Assembly: GCF_013359695.1 (NCBI RefSeq)
Contig: NZ_JABFMU010000001.1
Location: forward strand, 248,001-312,000
Direction of reading: 5' to 3'
DNA length: 64,000 nt
DNA from: Pseudomonas sp. C2B4
GTDB lineage: Bacteria > Pseudomonadota > Gammaproteobacteria > Pseudomonadales > Pseudomonadaceae
Shown piece by piece: positions 57,733 to 64,000 of this stretch. The notes below the pieces were generated by a model. It did not search any database. It was not told the origin of the DNA and saw nothing but the letters and a program-made list of their open reading frames with translations. How positions within the stretch are numbered: the first letter of the stretch is position 1; every line of letters begins with the position of its first letter. The translations under genes were made by a program, and so were the position numbers.

Positions 57733-57978
57733 TCAGGCTGTTTCTTCGGCTTTCAGAATGGTGAGCACGGTTTGCACACTTTGCGCGGCATCACGTCCCA
57801 GACTGGTCAGATAACCACCATCGGGCTGGTCAATCAGTTCTTTTTCGTACAGGCGTTGGGCGGCGGCAATGGCTTTCGGGGCAGCGGTCTGATGAATTTT
57901 CAGGCCTTCCTGGGAACTGTCCAGGTTGAAGAGTGCGAGGATTTCCAGTTCGGCAACCAACTCAGGGGTAAGCGACAT
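57733..57978 (-). CDS. TIGR02647 family small protein
   Basis: An 81-residue protein, MSLTPELVAELEILALFNLD followed by KAIAAAQRLYEKELIDQPDG and GYLTSLGRDAAQ. It fits the TIGR02647 family known mainly from pseudomonads and resembles a small winged-helix or DNA-binding fold by its helix-helix-strand pattern. Function unknown. Confidence 0.8.
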   Translation of the reverse strand: MSLTPELVAELEILALFNLDSSQEGLKIHQTAAPKAIAAAQRLYEKELIDQPDGGYLTSLGRDAAQSVQTVLTILKAEETA

Positions 57979-58073
57979 AAGGACTCCAGACTTTCTAGGA
58001 ATTGGACGACAGCGCCCCTAAGGTGAACCCGCCGGTGCGGCATGTCCAGTGCTCGCAGCAGGCTTTTTTCTCT

Positions 58074-58172
58074 CTGTAGGAGCGAGCTCGCTCGCGATGG
58101 TCGCAAACGATGACGCTGGAGCCCTGACAGCCCGCGGCGGTCTCGGGTTTTTCGCGAGCTCGCTCCTACAGG
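58074..58172. repeat. REP-like pair, CTGTAGGAGCGAG variant
   Basis: CTGTAGGAGCGAGCTCGCTC at 58074 and its inverse ending near 58172. Same subfamily as 14621-14724, including a shared spacer element (TGGTCG.GAACGAT). Confidence 0.8.
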
Positions 58173-58182
58173 GAAGGCGGGT

Positions 58183-58479
58183 TTATTTCTTTTCCGGTGG
58201 CAACTCTGGCAAGGCACGCAGCGCCGCTTCGTACCACTCAGTGTTGAATGCACGGTCCTCCTCGAGGATGGCGTCGATTTCTATCGCCAATACGTGGGCC
58301 ATCAGGTTGAGGATTTCTTCCCGCTCGTAACCCACCAGTGTCAGCTTGTTGAAGGTTGCCTTGGCCGCTGGCGGGTTATCGCTTTCGATCTGGTTTTCGA
58401 TGGCTTCGATCAGCGTGTTCTCGGCGAACTCTTCTTCGTCGATGTCGTCTTGGCTGGTGCCGGGGGTTGGCTCGCTCAT
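58183..58479 (-). CDS. Conserved small acidic protein of unknown function
   Basis: A 98-residue protein with an acidic N-terminus (TSQDDIDEEEFAENTLIEAI) and a helical C-terminal part (LVGYEREEILNLMAHVLAIE). AGGAG precedes the ATG at 58479. I do not recognise a family; it matches by position a conserved hypothetical gene near cyaA in PAO1. Highly charged and likely cytoplasmic. Confidence 0.7.
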   Translation of the reverse strand: MSEPTPGTSQDDIDEEEFAENTLIEAIENQIESDNPPAAKATFNKLTLVGYEREEILNLMAHVLAIEIDAILEEDRAFNTEWYEAALRALPELPPEKK

Positions 58480-58603
58480 GGCAGGCTCCTCTAGGAAAGG
58501 TGGCCAGTTTACCCGCATTCAGGGCTGTGATGCTGCTGGCGAGAACGTCCCTGGCGTTCTATAACAGGCACTGCCAACCCCTGCACGGCCTGGAGGCTAT
58601 GTG

Positions 58604-59263
58604 ATGCTCAAGCTTTATGGATTCTCCGTCAGCAACTACTACAACATGGTCAAGCTGGCGCTATTGGAAAAGGGACTGCCATTCGAAGAAGTACCGTTTT
58701 ATGCCGGGCAGACACCTGAGGCGCTGGCCATCAGCCCCCGCGGCAAGGTGCCGGTGCTGGGTGCCGAACAGGGTTTCATCAATGAAACCAGTGTGATCCT
58801 CGAATACATCGAGCAAAGCCAGAAAGGCACGCCGCTGCTGCCGAGCGATCCCTTTGAACGGGCGCAGGTGCTGGCGTTGGCCAAGGAAATCGAGCTGTAC
58901 ATCGAACTGCCGGCTCGCGCCTGTTATCCGGAAGCGTTTTTCGGCATGAAGCTGCCCGAGGCCATCAAGGAAAAAACAAAAGCCGAGTTGCTGCTGGGGG
59001 TTGCATCCCTGGGCAGGCACGGCAAGTTCAGTCCCTATGTGGCAGGCAACAGCCTGAGCGTGGCGGATCTGTACTTCCTGTACAGCGTGCCGCTGGCCTG
59101 TGGAGTGGCAAAAAAGCTGTTTGATATCGATCTGCTGGCGGAGTTGCCGGCTGCCAAGGCGCTGCTGGAGCGTCTGGAGGACAATCCGAACGTTCAGCGG
59201 ATTGCGGCGGATAAGGAAGCAGCGATGCCGGCGTTTATGGCGATGGTCGCGTCCAAGAAGTAG
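58604..59263 (+). CDS. Glutathione S-transferase family protein
   Basis: A 219-residue two-domain GST. The thioredoxin-like N-terminal domain has KLYGFSVSNYYNMVKLAL, a cis-Pro in GKVPVLG and the glutathione-contact ETSVILEYIEQ. The helical C-terminal domain follows. GGAGG precedes the ATG at 58604. It may conjugate or reduce an electrophile; no substrate is evident. Confidence 0.88.
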   Translation: MLKLYGFSVSNYYNMVKLALLEKGLPFEEVPFYAGQTPEALAISPRGKVPVLGAEQGFINETSVILEYIEQSQKGTPLLPSDPFERAQVLALAKEIELYIELPARACYPEAFFGMKLPEAIKEKTKAELLLGVASLGRHGKFSPYVAGNSLSVADLYFLYSVPLACGVAKKLFDIDLLAELPAAKALLERLEDNPNVQRIAADKEAAMPAFMAMVASKK

Positions 59264-59288
59264 GTTTGTAGCGTTCTGCAGTCAGTCA

Positions 59289-59361
59289 TCGTGAGCAGGC
59301 TCGCTCCCACAGGGTTTGATGTGTAAACACAACCCAATGTGGGAGCGAGCCTGCTCGCGAA
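59289..59361. repeat. REP pair (inverted)
   Basis: Two inverted copies with a short spacer between the converging GST and argH genes. Confidence 0.9.
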
Positions 59362-59365
59362 GCTT

Positions 59366-60760
59366 TTAACGGCTGGCGAGCAGTGCCTGACCGCGAGCCA
59401 CGGCAGCCTTGACCTGCGCTGGTGCCGTACCGCCAATGTGGTTGCGGGCGTTGACCGAACCTTCCAGGGTCAGCACGGCGAACACGTCCTGATCGATCTG
59501 GTCGCTGAACTTGCGCAGTTCTTCAAGGCTCATTTCCGCCAGATCCTTGCCGCTTTCCACGCCGTACTTCACGGCATGCCCAACGATTTCGTGGCAGTCA
59601 CGGAATGGCAGGCCGCGACGCACCAGGTAGTCAGCCAGGTCGGTCGCGGTGGAGAAACCGCGCAGGGCCGCTTCGCGCATCATGGCATGCTTGGGTTTGA
59701 TCGCCGGGATCATGTCGGCGAAGGCCCGCAGCGAGTCGCGCAGGGTGTCGGCGGCGTCGAACAGCGGTTCCTTGTCTTCCTGGTTGTCCTTGTTGTAGGC
59801 CAGGGGCTGGCCTTTCATCAGGGTCAGCAGGCCCATTAGCGCGCCGAATACACGACCGGTCTTGCCACGTACCAGCTCTGGCACGTCCGGGTTTTTCTTT
59901 TGCGGCATGATCGAACTGCCGGTGCAGAAACGGTCTGGCAGATCGATGAACTGGAACTGAGCGCTGGTCCACAGCACCAGCTCTTCGGAGAAGCGCGACA
60001 AGTGCATCATCGCGATGCTCGCGGCCGAGCAGAACTCGATGGCGAAGTCGCGATCGGACACGTTGTCCAGGGAGTTGCCGCCGACTGCGTCGAAGCCCAG
60101 CAGTTGGGCCGTGTATTCGCGGTCGATCGGGTAGGTGGTTCCGGCCAGCGCGGCGCTGCCCAGCGGCATGCGGTTGGTGCGCTTGCGGCAGTCGACCAGG
60201 CGCTCGTAGTCGCGGCTGAGCATTTCGAACCAGGCCAGCATGTGGTGCCCGAAGGTCACCGGCTGTGCGGTTTGCAGGTGGGTGAAGCCCGGCATGATGC
60301 TGCCCGCTTCACGCTCGGCCTGCTCCAGCAAACCTTTTTGCAGGCGGGTGATTTCGCTCAGGATCAGGTCGATCTCGTCGCGCAGCCACAGGCGGATGTC
60401 GGTGGCGACCTGGTCGTTGCGGCTGCGACCGGTGTGCAGCTTTTTACCGGTCACGCCGATGCGGTCGGTCAGGCGCGCCTCGATGTTCATGTGCACATCT
60501 TCCAGGTCGACGCGCCAATCGAACTGGCCGGCCTCGATTTCACCCTGGATGGTCTTCAGGCCATCGATGATGCTGTCGCGCTCGGCATCCGTCAGCACGC
60601 CGACCTTGGCCAGCATGGTGGCGTGGGCGATCGAGCCCATGATGTCGTGGCGATACAGGCGCTGGTCGAAGGTGACGGAGGCGGTGAAGCGGGCGACGAA
60701 GGCGTCGACGGGTTCACTGAAGCGGCCGCCCCAGGACTGATTGGTCTTGTCAGTGCTCAT
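59366..60760 (-). CDS. argH: Argininosuccinate lyase
   Basis: A 464-residue lyase splitting argininosuccinate into arginine and fumarate in the last step of arginine synthesis. The family signature [20 protein letters not shown] is present with its catalytic Ser, and [13 protein letters not shown] is the first conserved region. The ATG at 60760 ([19 protein letters not shown]) is the usual start. Confidence 0.97.
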   Translation of the reverse strand: MSTDKTNQSWGGRFSEPVDAFVARFTASVTFDQRLYRHDIMGSIAHATMLAKVGVLTDAERDSIIDGLKTIQGEIEAGQFDWRVDLEDVHMNIEARLTDRIGVTGKKLHTGRSRNDQVATDIRLWLRDEIDLILSEITRLQKGLLEQAEREAGSIMPGFTHLQTAQPVTFGHHMLAWFEMLSRDYERLVDCRKRTNRMPLGSAALAGTTYPIDREYTAQLLGFDAVGGNSLDNVSDRDFAIEFCSAASIAMMHLSRFSEELVLWTSAQFQFIDLPDRFCTGSSIMPQKKNPDVPELVRGKTGRVFGALMGLLTLMKGQPLAYNKDNQEDKEPLFDAADTLRDSLRAFADMIPAIKPKHAMMREAALRGFSTATDLADYLVRRGLPFRDCHEIVGHAVKYGVESGKDLAEMSLEELRKFSDQIDQDVFAVLTLEGSVNARNHIGGTAPAQVKAAVARGQALLASR

Positions 60761-60903
60761 GAATTCGCTCGTATCGGCTGAAGAAAGTTGGCGTTGAAAC
60801 TGCCGCGGATAATAACAGGGTTGCCAATCCTGTCGCTGACACTGGTCGACTGGTTTTTCAGAACGCAGGTCATGCCCGGGGCGGGTCCCGGGCAAATTGC
60901 ACA

Positions 60904-60931
60904 ACGATATTTTTCATTTGAGCAATATCGT
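60904..60931. promoter_or_regulatory. Inverted repeat between argH and algR
   Basis: ACGATATT and AATATCGT are exact 8-base inverted arms around a 12-base spacer. It lies in the shared upstream region of two divergent genes and is A/T-rich compared with the surroundings. Candidate operator; the binding protein is unknown. Confidence 0.45.
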
Positions 60932-61005
60932 CCCGGCAACCGTCTACAGTTGGACAGTAGGATCAGCGCACTTCTCGGTGTAGACGCTGACTATAAGGAG
61001 AGGGG

Positions 61006-61218
61006 GTGTTCATATTGCGTATCAGCAAACCCTGTGGCGATGTGTCGCCTACGCGGGCCTGGGCCGCCAATTACCCGTCGGATGAAAATTTTACCGCCGG
61101 ACGAGCGGCACTTTTTGACGCTCGGGCTAGTCTTAGCGTGGATCGCGGTGACGGACGTCACTTCCCCTGTCTACGCTATCCTTGTGCGAGACTCACGCAG
61201 GAATCCAGCGCAATATGA
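61006..61218 (+). CDS. Possible small leader ORF overlapping the algR start
   Basis: A 70-codon frame begins with GTG, six bases after a strong AAGGAG, and its TGA overlaps the algR ATG (ATGA arrangement). It starts MFILRISKPCGDVSPTRAWA, with no recognised domain. The overlap and ribosome site suggest translational coupling to algR. It could also be an unexpressed remnant of the region where algZ lies in PAO1. Protein status uncertain. Confidence 0.35.
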   Translation: MFILRISKPCGDVSPTRAWAANYPSDENFTAGRAALFDARASLSVDRGDGRHFPCLRYPCARLTQESSAI

Positions 61219-61961
61219 ATGTCCTGATCGTTGATGACGACCCCCTAGCCCGCGAGCGCCTGAGCCGAATGGTTGGTGAACTCGAGGGATACAGTGTCCT
61301 GGAGCCCAGCGCCACGAATGGCGATGAAGCGTTGGCACTGATCGACAGCCACAAGCCGGATATCGTGCTGCTCGATATCCGCATGCCAGGCCTCGATGGT
61401 CTGCAAGTGGCCGCGCGATTGTGCGAGCGTGAAACCCCGCCCGCCGTGGTGTTTTGCACAGGGCCCGATGAATTTGCCGTGGAAGCCTTACAGGCCAGCG
61501 CCGTAGGCTATCTGGTGAAGCCGGTGAGAACTGAACATCTACATGACGCATTAAAAAAAGCCGAACGCCCCAATCGTATTCAACTCTCGGCCCTGACCCG
61601 TCCGGCCGCAGAAAGCGGCAGTGGCCCTCGCAGCCATATCAGCGCGCGCACCCGTAAAGGGATCGAGCTGATTCCGCTGGATCAGGTGGTCTACTTTATC
61701 GCCGATCACAAATACGTGACCTTGCGCCACGAAGCCGGTGAAGTGCTGCTTGATGAGCCACTCAAGGCCCTTGAAGACGAATTTGGCGACCGTTTCGTGC
61801 GCATCCACCGCAATGCACTGGTCGCTCGCGAGCGTATCGAACGCTTGCAGCGAACGCCTCTGGGACATTTTCAGCTGTTCCTCAAAGGCCTGAATGGCGA
61901 TGCATTGATCGTCAGCCGACGCCACGTGGCCGGCGTGCGGAAGATGATGCAGCAGCTTTGA
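61215..61961 (+). CDS. algR: LytTR-family response regulator AlgR
   Basis: A 248-residue response regulator. The receiver (MNVLIVDDDPLARERLSRMV) has the phosphorylated Asp54 in IVLLDIRMPGLDGL. A C-terminal LytTR DNA-binding domain follows (QVVYFIADHKYVTLRHEAGE, FVRIHRNALVARERIERLQR). In P. aeruginosa AlgR controls alginate, type IV pili, rhamnolipids and hydrogen cyanide. Its kinase partner gene is not next to it here. Confidence 0.95.
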   Translation: MNVLIVDDDPLARERLSRMVGELEGYSVLEPSATNGDEALALIDSHKPDIVLLDIRMPGLDGLQVAARLCERETPPAVVFCTGPDEFAVEALQASAVGYLVKPVRTEHLHDALKKAERPNRIQLSALTRPAAESGSGPRSHISARTRKGIELIPLDQVVYFIADHKYVTLRHEAGEVLLDEPLKALEDEFGDRFVRIHRNALVARERIERLQRTPLGHFQLFLKGLNGDALIVSRRHVAGVRKMMQQL

Positions 61962-62099
61962 TACGTGGGTCGCAGGCGAATTTCACACCCGATTGCCGGA
62001 CATCCGGGGCCAGGGAGGCCGAGTAGTTTCTGATACAAGTCAAAGTGGATTTGGCTGAGCTGTTATTATCCGTCATATCTATTCAGTACGGATTGATCC

Positions 62100-63041
62100 A
62101 TGTCCTCTCGCCAGATCCGCATCGCCACCCGCAAAAGTGCTCTCGCCCTGTGGCAGGCCGAATACGTAAAAGCCCGCCTGGAGGAGGCCCATCCGGGCCT
62201 GCTCGTGACGTTGGTCCCGATGGTCAGTCGTGGCGACAAGCTGCTCGACTCGCCGTTGTCGAAAATCGGCGGCAAAGGCCTGTTCGTCAAGGAACTGGAA
62301 ACCGCGCTGCTGGAAAACGAAGCCGACATCGCCGTGCACTCCATGAAAGATGTACCGATGGACTTCCCCGAAGGTCTCGGTCTGTTCTGTATCTGCGAGC
62401 GTGAAGACCCCCGTGATGCATTCGTCTCCAATACCTACGCCAGCCTTGAAGCGTTGCCGCCTGGCAGCATCGTTGGCACGTCGAGCCTGCGCCGCCAGGC
62501 CCAGTTGCTGACCCGTCGCCCGGACCTGGAAATCCGTTTCCTGCGCGGCAACGTCAACACTCGCCTGGCCAAGCTCGATGCCGGCGAATACGACGCCATT
62601 ATCCTTGCGTCCGCCGGTTTGATCCGCCTTGGCTTTGAAGATCGCATCACGTCGGCCATCAGTGTCGACGACAGCCTGCCGGCGGGCGGTCAGGGTGCAG
62701 TGGGGATCGAGTGCCGCAGTGCCGACAGCGAAATTCATGCATTGCTGGCGCCGCTGCATCACCAGGACACCGCCACGCGCGTGACCGCCGAACGTGCCCT
62801 CAACAAACATCTGAATGGCGGCTGTCAGGTGCCGATCGCCTGCTACGCCGTGCTTGAAGGCGAGCAGCTCTGGTTGCGTGGCCTGGTGGGTGATCCGAGC
62901 GGCGGTCTGCTGCTCAGTGCCCAGGCGCGTGCGCCGCGTGGCGATGCCGAAGCCTTGGGTGTGCGAGTGGCCGAGGACCTTTTGAGCCAGGGCGCCGCCG
63001 ACATTCTCAAAGCGGTCTATGGCGAGGCGGGTCACGAGTGA
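62100..63041 (+). CDS. hemC: Hydroxymethylbilane synthase (porphobilinogen deaminase)
   Basis: A 313-residue enzyme joining four porphobilinogens into hydroxymethylbilane in haem synthesis. The dipyrromethane cofactor cysteine lies in [12 protein letters not shown] near residue 242, and the N-terminus [19 protein letters not shown] is typical. It is followed by hemD with a four-base overlap. Confidence 0.97.
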   Translation: MSSRQIRIATRKSALALWQAEYVKARLEEAHPGLLVTLVPMVSRGDKLLDSPLSKIGGKGLFVKELETALLENEADIAVHSMKDVPMDFPEGLGLFCICEREDPRDAFVSNTYASLEALPPGSIVGTSSLRRQAQLLTRRPDLEIRFLRGNVNTRLAKLDAGEYDAIILASAGLIRLGFEDRITSAISVDDSLPAGGQGAVGIECRSADSEIHALLAPLHHQDTATRVTAERALNKHLNGGCQVPIACYAVLEGEQLWLRGLVGDPSGGLLLSAQARAPRGDAEALGVRVAEDLLSQGAADILKAVYGEAGHE

Positions 63042-63805
63042 CGGGCTGGCGTCTGCTGCTGACGCGTCCGGCGGATGAGTCGGCGGCGCTGAGTGGACTC
63101 TTGGCCGATCAGGGGATTTTCAGCAGTAGCTTGCCGCTTTTGGACATCGTGCCGATCCCTGTCTCTGACACAATCCGCGAGGCGATTCGGGAGCTGGATC
63201 GCTACTGCGCAGTGATCGTAGTCAGCAAGCCTGCGGCGCGGATCGGCGTCGAACTGCTCGAGCGGTTTTGCTCGCAAACACCGCGTGTGAAGTGGTTCAG
63301 CGTCGGCGCGGCGACGGCACGGATTCTCGAGGATCATGGCCTGGAGGTGAGCTTTCCGGAGGAAGGCGATGACAGCGAAGCCTTGCTCGAGCTGGCGAAT
63401 TTGCGCGAGGCTATCGCCCGGCCCGATCCACGTGTGTTGATCCTGCGCGGGGAAGGCGGGCGCGAATTGCTGGCCGAGCGCTTGCGTGAGCGAGGTGCTA
63501 GTGTCGAGTATCTGGAGCTGTACCGCCGCGAGCTGCCGCAGTACCCACCGGCAGCACTGCCGGAACGGATCGAATCTGAACACCTGAATGCACTGGTGGT
63601 CAGCAGTGGACAGGGTTTTGAGCACCTGCATCAATTGGCTGGCGATGCCTGGCCGCGATTGGCGCGGATGCCGTTGTTTGTACCAAGCCCCAGGGTCGCC
63701 GAGCTGGCACATGCCGCCGGCGCCCTGACAGTTGTGGATTGTCGTGGCGCCAGTGCCGCGGCTTTGCTGACGGCGTTGCGGGAGCATCCCGTGCCCGTTC
63801 TCTAA
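63038..63805 (+). CDS. hemD: Uroporphyrinogen-III synthase
   Basis: A 255-residue enzyme that cyclises hydroxymethylbilane to uroporphyrinogen III. The weakly conserved family is recognised by order and by [20 protein letters not shown] and [17 protein letters not shown] segments. The start is a GTG overlapping the hemC stop (GTGA), so translation is coupled. Confidence 0.92.
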   Translation: MTGWRLLLTRPADESAALSGLLADQGIFSSSLPLLDIVPIPVSDTIREAIRELDRYCAVIVVSKPAARIGVELLERFCSQTPRVKWFSVGAATARILEDHGLEVSFPEEGDDSEALLELANLREAIARPDPRVLILRGEGGRELLAERLRERGASVEYLELYRRELPQYPPAALPERIESEHLNALVVSSGQGFEHLHQLAGDAWPRLARMPLFVPSPRVAELAHAAGALTVVDCRGASAAALLTALREHPVPVL

Positions 63806-63821
63806 TGCAAAGGATGGATAC

Positions 63822-64000
63822 GTGAGCGAAACAGCCTTGCCAAAAGATGACGTCCGGCCAGTGCTCGATGCACCAGTCGATGCTCCTGTTGATGAAATGC
63901 CGCCGCCACGTGATGCGGTGCAGCGCAGAGGCAATGGGCTGGCAATCGTCGCGCTGTTGCTGGGTGCTGCCGGTGTCGCGGTGGGCGGTTGGGGAGTCTG
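63822..64000 (+). CDS. hemX: HemX-like membrane protein, 5' part
   Basis: About 59 codons before the window ends. A GTG start with AAAGGATGG upstream leads into a proline-rich cytoplasmic segment (DAPVDAPVDEMPPPRDAVQR) and the start of a membrane helix (NGLAIVALLLGAAGVAVGGW). This is the usual N-terminus of HemX, annotated as a uroporphyrin-III methyltransferase-like protein, and the hemCDX order supports it. Confidence 0.85.
   Translation, partial: MSETALPKDDVRPVLDAPVDAPVDEMPPPRDAVQRRGNGLAIVALLLGAAGVAVGGWGV

Overview
The window comes from a Pseudomonas chromosome, most likely the P. fluorescens complex. The gene order rpmBG - kauB - (puuB-like) - lrp - dadAX - pauR - cycB - xpt - rep - EAL protein - comM - ubiK - glnK-amtB - sutA - xerC - dapF-lysA-lppL - cyaY - rnk - cyaA - argH - algR - hemCD follows the P. 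aeruginosa PAO1 chromosome near PA5258-PA5317. The many intergenic REP pairs, built on a core close to GTGGGAGCGAGCCTGCTCGC, are typical of fluorescent pseudomonads. Nothing looks like a prophage, insertion sequence, CRISPR array or tRNA.

Layout. 0-1 kb: ribosomal proteins L28 and L33. 1-14 kb: amine and amino-acid catabolism. It holds a cupin protein, aldehyde dehydrogenase KauB, an MFS carrier, a phospholipase D lipoprotein, a MocR regulator, a DUF1127 protein, an FAD amine oxidase, an Lrp regulator, DadA, DadX and the XRE-cupin regulator PauR. 14-26 kb: cytochrome c5, an acetyl-CoA hydrolase-like protein, Xpt, Rep, a c-di-GMP protein, a MATE pump, a LysR regulator and a chemoreceptor with a FliA-type promoter.

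26.3-42.8 kb: a leftward, tightly packed ten-gene operon and the main accessory feature. Its first three genes match SrfA, SrfB (an actin/Hsp70-fold ATPase by motif) and SrfC (a P-loop GTPase-like protein). They are followed by a TPR-like membrane protein, a secreted von Willebrand A (vWA) protein, an ABC ATPase and FtsX-type permease, a periplasmic FGE-sulfatase-fold protein, two coiled-coil lipoproteins, and a second membrane protein ending in a vWA domain. The vWA/ATPase/permease/FGE-fold/lipoprotein block has the parts list of the TagQRST-PpkA signalling branch of type VI secretion, but there is no kinase, phosphatase or secretion machinery here. I infer a trans-envelope machine in which SrfB and SrfC act inside the cell and vWA, FGE-fold and lipoprotein partners act outside the inner membrane. 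Its function is unknown.

43-64 kb: housekeeping genes: comM, ubiK, the nitrogen-regulated glnK-amtB pair with visible sigma54 and NtrC sites, a YjbQ protein, sutA, the lppL-lysA-dapF-DUF484-xerC-HAD operon, cyaY, rnk, cyaA, a GST, argH, algR, hemC, hemD and the start of hemX. The histidine kinase gene algZ/fimS, which lies between argH and algR in PAO1, is absent; only a small ORF whose stop overlaps the algR start is present.

Regulatory sites visible by eye include a TGTT-N9-GAAC motif upstream of both kauB and pauR (candidate PauR operators), four ATCTGTA-type half-sites between the MocR gene and the DUF1127 gene, a palindrome upstream of the srf operon, and an inverted repeat between argH and algR.
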